From Dinoroseobacter sp034111085 (GTDB lineage: Bacteria > Pseudomonadota > Alphaproteobacteria > Rhodobacterales > Rhodobacteraceae): a stretch of DNA of 22,759 nt. The notes under the pieces were generated by a model. That model did not search any database. It had not been told where the DNA came from and worked only from the letters and a program-made list of their open reading frames with translations. Of this stretch, positions 13,395 to 21,910 are shown one piece after another; within the stretch, counting starts at the first letter, position 1; every line of letters begins with the position of its first letter. The DNA is taken from NCBI GenBank assembly GCA_034111085.1, contig JAWUXZ010000044.1, positions 1-22,759 of the forward strand, in the 5' to 3' direction. A program made the position numbers and the translations under genes.

Positions 13395-14134
13395 TGTGGG
13401 AACACTCCGCAATCGACGTTGACGCATTGGCCGGTCATCGCGCTTGCCTGGTCGGACGCCAACCAGATCGCGTAATTAGCAACCTCCTCCCCTGTCGGCA
13501 GGCGCTCAAGGGCTGCTTGGCTTTTTCGAAAGTTCTCAAGGAACGTCTCAGGATCGCCTTTGGCTGGCGAGTTTTCGGCCTGCAACGCCTCGATCAAGCC
13601 ATCGGTGCGCACCAATACTGGGCAGATCGCATTAACGCGAATCCCTCGTGGGCCGAGCTCTTTGGCGAGGCTTTGTGTCAGGCCGTTCATACCAAATTTC
13701 GTGGCGCAATAGACCGAGTTATTGGCACTGCCACGCTTGGCCGCCATAGACGAGATGTTGATGATTGACCCGCCTTCGACAAGCACGGCGGCGGCGGCCT
13801 TGCAGCCCCAGAACGCACCTTTGAGGTTTGTCGCCATCATCGTGTCGAAGAAATCGTCCGTGATCTCGCCAATAGGGGACCATGCCGAGAAGCCTGCGTT
13901 GTTCACAAACGCGGTCACATCGCCCATCTCGGCGGCGGCCTGCGTCAACCGAACATGATCTGCCTCATTGCGCACATCCATCGGTACGAACTTCACACGA
14001 CCGGGGGCCAGCGCTTCGACACCCATTTCCTGACGTGCGCCCACTGCCACGCTGTAACCCGCTGCAAGGAAGCCTTCTGTCAGCGAGCGACCGATGCCGC
14101 GATTGCCGCCGGTGATGACAACGGATTTAGCCAT
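13391..14134 (-). CDS. short-chain dehydrogenase/reductase (SDR)
   Basis: A 247-residue classical SDR: cofactor motif TGGNRGIG (8-15), NNAG (78-81), Asn103, catalytic Ser129 in NISSM, and Tyr142-x-x-x-Lys146 in VYCATK. The C-terminal GxCVNVDCG segment is also typical. It should oxidise or reduce a hydroxyl or keto group with NAD(P)(H). FabG-like enzymes share these motifs, but the setting argues for sugar modification. The gene sits between the 4,6-dehydratase (18 bases upstream) and the cytidylyltransferase (overlapping ATGA). SDRs next to CMP-sugar synthetases are known in bacterial ulosonic acid loci, for example PtmA beside PtmB in Campylobacter. That parallel is suggestive only. GAGAG upstream of 14134 is the likely ribosome binding site. 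Confidence 0.92.
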   Translation of the reverse strand: MAKSVVITGGNRGIGRSLTEGFLAAGYSVAVGARQEMGVEALAPGRVKFVPMDVRNEADHVRLTQAAAEMGDVTAFVNNAGFSAWSPIGEITDDFFDTMMATNLKGAFWGCKAAAAVLVEGGSIINISSMAAKRGSANNSVYCATKFGMNGLTQSLAKELGPRGIRVNAICPVLVRTDGLIEALQAENSPAKGDPETFLENFRKSQAALERLPTGEEVANYAIWLASDQASAMTGQCVNVDCGVFPQ

Positions 14135-14152
14135 GATATGTCTCTCTTCCCA

Positions 14153-16051
14153 TTACGTCTCGGTTTGCTTGAGGGTCTCCGCGCCCTCGCTTTGCGGCAC
14201 TTGGCAGAATCCATCAACAACGTCCAGAAAGACCTGCCGCACGGCATCCGGCGCGCCTGCCTCGACTGCCTTTTCCAAGCGGCGTACGGCTGCGGCCATC
14301 TCGAACTCTGTCAGGTGATCTTCTCGCGCACACATAATTTTCGGATGCGGGGTGCCCACGAGGTTGTCGCCAAGCAACAGCTCTTCATAAAGCTTTTCGC
14401 CCGGGCGCAGGCCTGTAAATACAATCTCTATATCGCCAATTTCAGACCCTTTGGCTTTCTCATGCAAACCGCTGAGCGCAATTAAGTTTCGGGCGAGATC
14501 GATGATTTTGACCGACTTGCCCATGTCTAGGACATAGACCTCGCCTCCCGTCGCATAGGTCCCCGCGAGCAGAACCAACTGCGCGGCCTCGCTGATGGTC
14601 ATGAAAAAACGCGTGACGTCAGGATGGGTGACAGTGACTGGCCCGCCCTTGGCAATTTGGTCACGGAAAAGCGGGATGACCGAGCCTGAGCTGTCGAGCA
14701 CATTTCCGAACCGCACCATTGAGAACAATGTCGTATCGCTGCGGGTCTGCAAGTCCTGCATCGCCATTTCGGCAAAGCGCTTGGAGGCACCCATCACGTT
14801 GGTCGGCCGCACGGCCTTATCGGTGGATACCAGGATCACGTTACGAACGCCTGCATCCTGACAAGCCAATGCCAGCGTACGTGTGCCGAGCGCGTTGTTT
14901 GCGGCCCCGGCGACGGCATTGTCTTCGATCAAAGGCACATGTTTATAGGCCGCGGCGTGCAGCACAGTCTCAATCTGATGGGCGTTCAGGATGCGCCCAA
15001 GACCGGCGGCATCGGTGACAGAGCCAAGAACAGGAACGAGTTCACCGCCAAAACCGGACGCCTCAATCTGGCGGTGAATTTGGTAGAGTGCGACTTCGCT
15101 AATCTCAAACAGAACCAAGCGCGCGGCACCTGTCAGGGCAAGCTGGACGCATAGCTCCGACCCGATCGAGCCCCCGGCACCTGTGACCATCACATTGCGC
15201 CCCGTATAAGCGGTCTTGATATCTGGCATGTCGATCTGACGCGCCATACGCCCCAGCAGATCCTCGGCGGTGACCTTGCGCAACTGCTCGGTCAAGGATG
15301 CGCCGCTTATGAAGTTCACAAAATGCGGCAAGGTCAAAAGCTTGCGGTTATATTGCTGAAGCTCCAGCAGAATTTCGCGCTTTCGAGCGCGGTTTGCCGA
15401 CGGGATTGCCAATACGATCTGGCTTATCTCGTGCTTGCGAAGCACAGCCTTCAGATCGCCGGGCGCATGCACTTTCAACGACCCCAAACGCATGTTTTGA
15501 AGGTTCGGATTGTCGTCGACGAAGGCGAAAGCTCGCGCGTCCTCGGACCGTTCCAGCGCTTTGGCCAGTTGCAGGCCGGCGGACCCCGCTCCGTAGATCA
15601 AGACCCGCTCGCCCGGTGCGCCAGTTTGGTTGAGGCGCTCGAACGTATAGACGAGTGCGATGCGCAACCCGACCATGCCGACCAGCAGCAAAAGGCCAAA
15701 GATAATCGGAACCGAACGCGGTGCGGCGGCGTCAAACATCAAGTTAAGCACGAAGCCAGAGCCAGCGAGTGTGGCGCATAAGAGCGCAATTTTGGCAATA
15801 TTATCGGCAACAAAACTGCGCACAGAGATCCAAGGCACCTCAAGCAACATCGACATCAAGCCGCCTGCAACCAGCCAAAACATCAACAGCCTTGCGAGGC
15901 CGGGCAGGAATGTCTCGAGCCACGGGTCACCGACGCGCAGGAACAAGGCGAGCCACGCGCACACGATGATCAAGATAGTATCGGCCAGCAAAACCAAAAG
16001 GATTTTGCCGCCGCGGTCCATATTGATAGTCTGGCGAATAAGCGCGCGCAT
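14153..16051 (-). CDS. membrane-bound NDP-sugar 4,6-dehydratase, WbpM/CapD/FlaA1 family
   Basis: A 632-residue inner-membrane enzyme that converts a UDP-HexNAc into its 4-keto-6-deoxy form, the entry to many deoxyamino sugars of O-antigens and capsules. Four hydrophobic segments lie within residues 17-137. A first Rossmann-like domain follows (IYGAGSAGLQLAKAL, 152-166), then the catalytic SDR domain with the glycine-rich GAGGSIG (291-297), YKHVPLIEDN (369-378), STDKAVRPTN (409-418) and RFGNVLDSSGSVIPLF. As in other long members such as WbpM, the catalytic tyrosine is replaced by methionine (Met420-x-x-x-Lys424 in VMGASK). That is normal for the subfamily and not a defect. It leads the minus-strand operon and diverges from the O-antigen polymerase/ligase gene. 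The exact sugar product cannot be read from sequence. Confidence 0.95.
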   Translation of the reverse strand: MRALIRQTINMDRGGKILLVLLADTILIIVCAWLALFLRVGDPWLETFLPGLARLLMFWLVAGGLMSMLLEVPWISVRSFVADNIAKIALLCATLAGSGFVLNLMFDAAAPRSVPIIFGLLLLVGMVGLRIALVYTFERLNQTGAPGERVLIYGAGSAGLQLAKALERSEDARAFAFVDDNPNLQNMRLGSLKVHAPGDLKAVLRKHEISQIVLAIPSANRARKREILLELQQYNRKLLTLPHFVNFISGASLTEQLRKVTAEDLLGRMARQIDMPDIKTAYTGRNVMVTGAGGSIGSELCVQLALTGAARLVLFEISEVALYQIHRQIEASGFGGELVPVLGSVTDAAGLGRILNAHQIETVLHAAAYKHVPLIEDNAVAGAANNALGTRTLALACQDAGVRNVILVSTDKAVRPTNVMGASKRFAEMAMQDLQTRSDTTLFSMVRFGNVLDSSGSVIPLFRDQIAKGGPVTVTHPDVTRFFMTISEAAQLVLLAGTYATGGEVYVLDMGKSVKIIDLARNLIALSGLHEKAKGSEIGDIEIVFTGLRPGEKLYEELLLGDNLVGTPHPKIMCAREDHLTEFEMAAAVRRLEKAVEAGAPDAVRQVFLDVVDGFCQVPQSEGAETLKQTET

Positions 16052-16121
16052 GGGATCGGTCCGGGTTGGTCACGTCAAACGCCGCAACGGCGCGAGGCCC
16101 TTTCTTTAGCACAGAACACGA

Positions 16122-17453
16122 TTGCTGCCAGCCAAGACGTATCAACGCTCACGTCGGTCGCCATTTTGCGCTTATCTCGGGACTGTTCTGTTGTTAAGGA
16201 CGCTGAGCCTTCTTTTTCTGCCGATGGGACTGACCTTGCTGCGCTTGCCCGCTACGCCGTGGACCACGTTTTGCTATGTCATGATCGCAGCGGCGAGCCT
16301 GACAGGAAGCCTGATCACGCTCATTGGTTTGATCGGTGGTCTGGTCGCGCTTTGGCAGATGGTTATGGTACGGGAGCGCCCGTTCCCTGCCGAAGGGCGG
16401 TTGTTGGCCGCTGCCTTTGTTATCTATTTTGCTGTGCTGGCTGTGACCACAGCCATGAATGGAAGCGAGCCGGGTCGGTTTATCGAGCTGATTTTGATCA
16501 GTCCGTTTATATATTTCATACCGCTGGCACTACACCTGCCGAACCGATGCACTGATATCTCGCTTTCAGGTATTGGGCGTGCGGCGATGATCGGAACTGT
16601 TCCGACTGCTCTTTTGCTGCTCTGGGTCAGCGAGATGATGGGCGTTGACAGACCTGAGCTTGCTCCGGGCAATGCAAACGTCCTTTCAGGCATCCTGATT
16701 TTGCAATCGGTCTTGTGTCTTGCGGGCTGGCGCTTGGCTGGGCCACTGGAAAGATCGCTCGCCGCGTCCAGTGCTTTGCTGGGCATCTTGTCGATCGCCA
16801 TTGCGAAAGGGAGCAGAGGGGCTTTGGTTGCGCTCGGTCTGATGGTGCTGATCAGCGTATTGGTCTTGATCTGGAACCTGCCACTCAAGAAACGCCTGCT
16901 GGCCTTAAGTTTTGGCGGGCTTGCACTGGCGGTGTCCTTGGTCATGCTCGGACCGTTTATATTGGCCAAAGGCATGCCTTTGTTTCAAGCAGTTTCGGAT
17001 TCGGGCTACGGAGACTGGATAAACTCGCCAGGGCAACGGCTGACCATGTATAAGGCGGCGGTTGCGGTGATTTTGGATCACCCTTGGGCCGGTATGGGAA
17101 TGCACCAGCGCTTCGACGGAACGTTGGCCTATTATGCTGTGACGCCGCCTGAATCCAACTACTTCACCCATGTTCATAACCTCATGCTCACCCACGGCAC
17201 CGCAGCAGGCGTGCCCGGGATGCTGGCGGTTCTTTTGGTTCTTGCGGTTCCAATTTCGATAGGCCTTCGGGCAACCCGACACGCATGGGATGTGCGTTGG
17301 TTTGGCCTAGTTGTGCCGGTTGGACTGTTTGGGTTGGGGCTGACTGAAACGGTGCTGTTTCAAGACCTCAACATCACATTCTTTATGTTCCTATTTGTGC
17401 TGGTGTCTGTCGTCGGCCACCGATCGCAGCTTAAGCCGCCATTTGGCACTTAG
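16122..17453 (+). CDS. O-antigen polymerase/ligase-like membrane protein (Wzy/WaaL family)
   Basis: A polytopic inner-membrane protein of up to 443 residues with about eleven hydrophobic segments. Two features mark the O-antigen ligase/polymerase family: AKGSRGALVALG (228-239) at the start of the Wzy_C region, and a large periplasmic loop that includes HPWAGMGMH and ends in THVHNLMLTHGTAAGVPG (349-366), where the conserved His-Asn pair is typical. Such proteins polymerise glycan repeats or transfer them to lipid A-core or to protein; the two roles cannot be separated by sequence. The start is uncertain: TTG at 16122 gives the longest form, TTG at 16191 has a weak CGGGA upstream, and the first ATG is at 16224. 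The gene diverges from the dehydratase operon across a 70-base gap. Confidence 0.88.
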   Translation: MLPAKTYQRSRRSPFCAYLGTVLLLRTLSLLFLPMGLTLLRLPATPWTTFCYVMIAAASLTGSLITLIGLIGGLVALWQMVMVRERPFPAEGRLLAAAFVIYFAVLAVTTAMNGSEPGRFIELILISPFIYFIPLALHLPNRCTDISLSGIGRAAMIGTVPTALLLLWVSEMMGVDRPELAPGNANVLSGILILQSVLCLAGWRLAGPLERSLAASSALLGILSIAIAKGSRGALVALGLMVLISVLVLIWNLPLKKRLLALSFGGLALAVSLVMLGPFILAKGMPLFQAVSDSGYGDWINSPGQRLTMYKAAVAVILDHPWAGMGMHQRFDGTLAYYAVTPPESNYFTHVHNLMLTHGTAAGVPGMLAVLLVLAVPISIGLRATRHAWDVRWFGLVVPVGLFGLGLTETVLFQDLNITFFMFLFVLVSVVGHRSQLKPPFGT

Positions 17454-17502
17454 CTTGAGTGCTTCGACAAATCCTTAGCCTTCCGCGCGTATCTGCGCTT
17501 TT

Positions 17503-19440
17503 ATGGCCGAAGCCCTTGCCCCAGAAAGCCCACCTATGACCGATTTCCTGTTTCTCGCCTTTCTCTTCCTTGCGGCGGGGGTGATTTCCGTGCCGATTGC
17601 AGCACGGCTTGGGCTTGGATCCGTCCTTGGGTACTTGATCGCAGGCATCCTGATCAGCCCGATCTTGGCGTTCTTGAACGTTGATGTGATTTCCATCCAG
17701 CACTTTGCCGAGTTTGGCGTCGTGATGATGCTATTTCTCGTCGGTCTGGAATTGGAACCGAAGGTCTTGTGGGAGATGCGCGCCAAGCTCATGGGTCTTG
17801 GTGGCGGTCAAGTAGCGATCACAACGCTTCTGGTGATGGGCGTTTCGATGGCCTTTGGCCAGCCTTGGAGCGTGGCACTTTGCATTGGTTTCGTGCTCGC
17901 TCTGTCATCGACTGCGATTGTGCTGCAAACGCTAAACGAGAAGGGCTTAATGAAGTCTGATGGCGGGCAGTCCAGCTTTTCGGTGCTGCTGTTTCAAGAC
18001 ATTGCCGTCATCCCAATGCTGGCGGTTATTCCGCTGCTGGCCTTGCCAGAACTGCTCGATGCAGCGTCCCAAATGGTTGACGGGGCCGCTGGCGGGCATT
18101 CGTCGGATGGCGATGGGGACCATGGCGCGACCCTCAGCTTTGTCGATGGTTTGAACGGGTGGCAGACCGCGCTTGTGACCTTAGGTGCCATTGGTGCCGT
18201 TGTTGCAGGCGGCAGCTACCTGACCCGTCCGATTTTTCGATTTATTGCTAGCGCAGGCCTGCGCGAATTGTTCACCGCCACGGCATTGATGATGGTCGTC
18301 GGCATCGCGCTGTTGATGAGCCTTGTCGGCCTGTCACCTGCGCTGGGCACGTTCCTAGCAGGCGTGGTGCTGGCCAATAGTGAATATCGTCATGAGCTGG
18401 AATCCGACATTGATCCCTTTAAGGGCCTGCTGCTTGGGCTGTTCTTCATGACCGTTGGCGCGGGGATTAACTTCGTGCTGCTGGCTGAAAACATCGGCAC
18501 GATCCTTGGACTGACGCTTGGGCTGATCGTATTGAAGAGCGGTGTTCTATGGGGGCTGGGCTATTTCTTCGGGCTGCGCGGGGCGGATCGGTGGCTTTTT
18601 GCGCTTGGGCTGGCGCAGGCGGGCGAGTTTGGTTTTGTGCTACTGTCGTTTACCGTTGCCAGCGGTGCGATGCCGCCTGCGGTGTCCGACCAGCTACTGC
18701 TCGTCGTGGCGCTGTCGATGTTACTGACACCGGCGCTGTTTATAATTTATGACCGCGTGATCGCGCCGAAATACAGCGAGGACGAATCCCGCGAAGCCGA
18801 TCATATTCCCGAGGCGAACCATATTATTATCGCCGGGCGTGGTCGCGTTGGCGGCATGGTCGGACGGATGTTGACCGCTGCTGGCTTCGCTTCGACGGTG
18901 ATTGATTACAATTCGCGTCAAATCGATGACATGCGCGTCTTCGGGGTGCAGACATACTATGGCGATGCGACCCGCCCCGATTTGCTGCATGCCGCAGGGA
19001 TTGCGGAGGCCAAGCTGCTGGTCGTTGCTATCGACGATCAAGACCAGATTACCCAGTTGGTCGAATATGCCATCAAGACCTACCCGAACTTGCATGTGCT
19101 GGCACGGGCGCGAAATCGCCACCATGTCTATGAGCTCTATGGCGTCGGCTGTCGTGATATAATTCGCGAGACCTATGACAGCTCCATCCGTATGGGCCGC
19201 TCGGCGTTTGAGGCTTTGGGAATTTCACACGAGAGCGCCGTCAAGATTGCCGAGGCTTATGATCAGATGGACCGACGCGGGCTGGTCGAAGTTGCCGATG
19301 CTTTCATACCCGGTGTTCCCGTCAGCCAGAACGACGAATATATAAGGCGCATAAAAGAAGTCCTCGGTCCTTGGCAGGACGAGCTTGGAGCCGAAATTGT
19401 TGCGATACGCGCGGCCGAAGTTGCGGCTGAAGGCAAATAG
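17503..19440 (+). CDS. Kef-type monovalent cation:proton antiporter (CPA2) with RCK domain
   Basis: A 645-residue inner-membrane transporter, expected to exchange potassium or sodium for protons. Residues about 14-415 form the Na+/H+ exchanger domain with about twelve membrane segments, including LSSTAIVLQTL (134-144), LLFQDIAVIP (162-171) and LGTFLAGVVLANSEYR (281-296). Residues about 438-560 form a cytoplasmic RCK/TrkA-N Rossmann domain with GRGRVG (445-450) and YGDATRPD (486-493), which in KefB/KefC binds nucleotide and glutathione. A loop rich in His, Asp and Gly (about 193-209) sits between membrane segments. The start may be 17503 or ATG at 17536, which gives the family-like MTDFLFLAFLF; neither has a clear ribosome binding site. 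It lies among polysaccharide genes without an obvious link to them, and no KefF/KefG-like oxidoreductase is nearby. Confidence 0.93.
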   Translation: MAEALAPESPPMTDFLFLAFLFLAAGVISVPIAARLGLGSVLGYLIAGILISPILAFLNVDVISIQHFAEFGVVMMLFLVGLELEPKVLWEMRAKLMGLGGGQVAITTLLVMGVSMAFGQPWSVALCIGFVLALSSTAIVLQTLNEKGLMKSDGGQSSFSVLLFQDIAVIPMLAVIPLLALPELLDAASQMVDGAAGGHSSDGDGDHGATLSFVDGLNGWQTALVTLGAIGAVVAGGSYLTRPIFRFIASAGLRELFTATALMMVVGIALLMSLVGLSPALGTFLAGVVLANSEYRHELESDIDPFKGLLLGLFFMTVGAGINFVLLAENIGTILGLTLGLIVLKSGVLWGLGYFFGLRGADRWLFALGLAQAGEFGFVLLSFTVASGAMPPAVSDQLLLVVALSMLLTPALFIIYDRVIAPKYSEDESREADHIPEANHIIIAGRGRVGGMVGRMLTAAGFASTVIDYNSRQIDDMRVFGVQTYYGDATRPDLLHAAGIAEAKLLVVAIDDQDQITQLVEYAIKTYPNLHVLARARNRHHVYELYGVGCRDIIRETYDSSIRMGRSAFEALGISHESAVKIAEAYDQMDRRGLVEVADAFIPGVPVSQNDEYIRRIKEVLGPWQDELGAEIVAIRAAEVAAEGK

Positions 19441-19461
19441 CGTCGGCGTGTTTGATTTGGG

Positions 19462-20652
19462 ATGTTCGGAGCGAACTGGCTGGCCTATGTCCGGGGCATG
19501 ACCGCCTCTAAGCCAAAGATCGCGTTGATCGTCTCGACCGCACTGCAAGTTCAGTTTTTTCTGAAACCGCATTTGAGGGCGTTGGCGGACAGCTATGATG
19601 TGACCCTTTTTCTGCCGAACGATCGGCCGGACTTGCTGGCGGCGTTTGATTTGCCCGTGCGCTATGAGATTATTCCGATTGTGCGCGCGATTGCGCCGCT
19701 CGCTGATTTGCGCGCATTGCTGACGCTTTGGTCCAGATTGCGGAAAGGGCGTTTTGCGTCGGTCCATACCGTGACGCCAAAGGCCGGACTTCTTGGAACG
19801 CTTGCAGGCTGGGCCGCGCGGGTTCCCGTCCGCATCCACACGTTTCAAGGTGAGGTTTGGGCGAATTCGCGTGGCCTCAAACGGGGGGTATTCAAAGCCC
19901 TGGATCGTCTCGTGGTTTTACTGACAACCCACGTGACGGTCGTGTCGAAGTCAGAGTTGGCATATTTACGCGACGAGAATGTGTTGGGCCCCGACCAAGG
20001 CGAAGTTTTTGGGAAAGGCTCCATCGGCGGAGTTGATCTTGAGAAGTTTGCGGCTGACCCAACGCGGCGTGCTGTCGAGCGTGCCCGTTACGGTCTGGAC
20101 GATGAGCATGTGGTGGCGCTGTTTCTGGGCCGGCTTAATCCTGACAAGGGCGTCACCGATCTGGTCGCTGCTTTTCGCAAGATGCAAGGCGATCATCCGA
20201 ACGCGCGCTTGCTGCTTGTTGGGCCCGATGAAGGCGCCGCTCCTGATGCGACGGATGGAATAATCCGTGCGCCGTTCACCGCTCATCCAGAGGTAGCTGT
20301 CGCGGCAGCGGATTATCTGGTCCTGCCCAGCCACCGCGAAGGCTTCGGTGTGGTCATCTTGGAAGCCGCGGCGATGGGCTTGCCGGCAATTGGGTGTGAT
20401 ATTTACGGGCTGAAGGACGCAGTTGTTGATGGCGAGACCGGGTTGTTGGTGCCCGTGCGCGACCCCGACACGCTTTGTGCCGCAATGGGGCGTCTGACTG
20501 CTGATTCTGAGTTGCGCGCGCGACTTGGAGCTGCTGCGCTGAAGCGTGCAAAGCAGGAATTCTCGGTCGCCACGGTTGTTGGGGCTTTTATGGAATATTA
20601 TGCTCGGCTACCGGGGCTGGCCCCGTGCGGGTCGGATCGAAAGGACACGTGA
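19462..20652 (+). CDS. glycosyltransferase family 4 (GT-B fold)
   Basis: A 396-residue retaining glycosyltransferase, predicted to add a sugar to the lipid-linked glycan on the cytoplasmic side. The N-terminal acceptor domain includes HTVTPKAGLLGTLAG (102-116) and IHTFQGEVWA (125-134), typical of the EpsD/PglA-like subgroup. The C-terminal donor domain has LGRLNPDKG (222-230) with the Arg and Lys that contact the nucleotide diphosphate, and HREGFGVVILEAA (291-303) with the Glu-x7-Glu pair (Glu293, Glu301). ATG at 19498 is an alternative start that removes 12 residues and begins just before the first strand. The gene follows the Kef gene by 21 bases and leads directly into the initiating transferase gene, so the product may add the second sugar of the repeat. 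Confidence 0.93.
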   Translation: MFGANWLAYVRGMTASKPKIALIVSTALQVQFFLKPHLRALADSYDVTLFLPNDRPDLLAAFDLPVRYEIIPIVRAIAPLADLRALLTLWSRLRKGRFASVHTVTPKAGLLGTLAGWAARVPVRIHTFQGEVWANSRGLKRGVFKALDRLVVLLTTHVTVVSKSELAYLRDENVLGPDQGEVFGKGSIGGVDLEKFAADPTRRAVERARYGLDDEHVVALFLGRLNPDKGVTDLVAAFRKMQGDHPNARLLLVGPDEGAAPDATDGIIRAPFTAHPEVAVAAADYLVLPSHREGFGVVILEAAAMGLPAIGCDIYGLKDAVVDGETGLLVPVRDPDTLCAAMGRLTADSELRARLGAAALKRAKQEFSVATVVGAFMEYYARLPGLAPCGSDRKDT

Positions 20653-20690
20653 TGCAAGCATTTGCAGGCAGTCATGAGGGTGCGAGATGA
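20652..20690 (+). other. 12-codon open frame linking the GT4 and hybrid transferase genes
   Basis: The GT4 stop overlaps an ATG (TGATG at 20650-20654). That frame runs 12 codons (MQAFAGSHEGAR) and ends with a TGA that overlaps the start of the next gene (ATGA at 20687-20690). GAGGG lies within it as ribosome binding site for the downstream gene. It could carry ribosomes from one gene to the next. Equally it may be chance; nothing shows that a peptide is made. Confidence 0.25.
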
Positions 20691-21901
20691 AAATTGTCCT
20701 AACCGGAGTGAGCGGATTTGTAGGACCGCAATTGGTGGCGCGGTTTGCCGCTGCGGGTTGCGTGATGTTGCTAGTCGGTCGTGATCCTACTGCGCTTGCC
20801 TCGATGTTTTCCGATCACCGCGTTTGTGACTACGATGACCTTCACCGTGAGGGCGCGGGCTTTGACGTCGTGCTGCATCTGGCGAAGATGAACAGTGGGC
20901 AAACTGGGTCGGCCGACGCGTTTATGGACGCCAATATGGGCTTGGTTGAGCGCGTGATCGAAGCGGCAAAAATCGCCGGTATACCGCGGTTGATTTATGG
21001 CTCGTCCACTCACGCGCTCGACATGCGCAACGTCTCCGCATACGCGCTCAGCAAACGTGCGGGCGCTGGCGCAGTTCTGGTGGCTAAGGGCATTGCAGGC
21101 GAAGTGATTTACCTGCCGCTCGTGCATGGGGACCATTGGGCTGGAAAGTTTGTGCGATTAAATGCGCTGCCGAAGCCGATCGCGCGGATCGGGTTTTTGA
21201 TGCTCGCCGCGCTCAAGCCCACCGTGCATATTGACCGCATCGCAGCCCAAGTGCTGTCGCCTCAGGCCAACGGCGCGCGTGAGGTCATTTTGACCGACGA
21301 CCAAGACAGAAACCCGTTTTTCAGGTATATTAAGCGAGCGCTCGATCTCGTGGCTGCCGCTGCAATTGCTGTGCTGCTAGGTTGGCTGATGCTGATTGTT
21401 TGGGTGCTAGTCAAACGCGACTCGCCCGGCTCTGGTTTGTTCGCGCAAACGCGGCTCGGGCGTGGTCAAAAACCGTTCACCTGCTACAAATTTCGCACTA
21501 TGGCCGAGGGAACCAAACAAGCGGGTACCCATGAGTTGTCTTCTGCATCAGTTACCCGGATCGGCGCGTTCTTGCGGCGCACGAAGCTGGATGAGACCCC
21601 CCAGATCATAAACTTGATACGCAACGAAATGAGCCTTGTTGGCCCCCGCCCCGGTCTGCCCGTTCAGCACGAATTGACTGCCGCGCGGGCTTCTAAGCGT
21701 GTGTTTGATGTCAAACCTGGCATAACCGGCCTAGGTCAGATCAAGGGGGTCGATATGAGCACGCCTGAGCGCCTTGCCCTAGAGGACAGTCGCTATATCG
21801 CGCTGCGTGGTCTCTTTTTCGATTTGCGTATTTTGCTGGCGACTGTGACTGGGGCTGGGCAGGGTGACAAAGTGGTAGATAATCCTACCAAACCGAAGTA
21901 G
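20687..21901 (+). CDS. hybrid NDP-sugar epimerase / initiating sugar-1-phosphate transferase
   Basis: A 404-residue two-domain protein. Residues 1-205 form an SDR-type nucleotide-sugar epimerase/reductase: TGVSGFVG (6-13) binds NAD, Ser106/Ser107 and Tyr119-x-x-x-Lys123 (in SAYALSK) supply the catalytic triad. This part is shorter than a free epimerase of about 300 residues. Residues 213-404 form a PglC/WcaJ-type polyprenyl-phosphate sugar-1-phosphate transferase: membrane helix at about 217-241, YKFRTM (267-272), the catalytic Asp302-Glu303 in KLDETPQIINL, and LVGPRPGLP (317-325). This domain starts the glycan by transferring sugar phosphate from a UDP-sugar to undecaprenyl phosphate. The fusion suggests that the sugar is epimerised or reduced and passed straight on. 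GAGGG is the ribosome binding site. I recall the same architecture in Rhodobacterales. Confidence 0.93.
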   Translation: MKIVLTGVSGFVGPQLVARFAAAGCVMLLVGRDPTALASMFSDHRVCDYDDLHREGAGFDVVLHLAKMNSGQTGSADAFMDANMGLVERVIEAAKIAGIPRLIYGSSTHALDMRNVSAYALSKRAGAGAVLVAKGIAGEVIYLPLVHGDHWAGKFVRLNALPKPIARIGFLMLAALKPTVHIDRIAAQVLSPQANGAREVILTDDQDRNPFFRYIKRALDLVAAAAIAVLLGWLMLIVWVLVKRDSPGSGLFAQTRLGRGQKPFTCYKFRTMAEGTKQAGTHELSSASVTRIGAFLRRTKLDETPQIINLIRNEMSLVGPRPGLPVQHELTAARASKRVFDVKPGITGLGQIKGVDMSTPERLALEDSRYIALRGLFFDLRILLATVTGAGQGDKVVDNPTKPK

Positions 21902-21910
21902 GGGACCACG

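Noticed and set aside
14153..16051. Loss of the catalytic tyrosine in the 4,6-dehydratase as a sign of inactivation
   Set aside because: Met in place of Tyr before xxxK is the known state of long WbpM-type enzymes, so it is not evidence of decay.
16080..16092. CGCCG-CAA-CGGCG hairpin in the divergent gap before the polymerase/ligase gene
   Set aside because: The stem is only 5 bp in GC-rich DNA and easily occurs by chance; no terminator or operator support.
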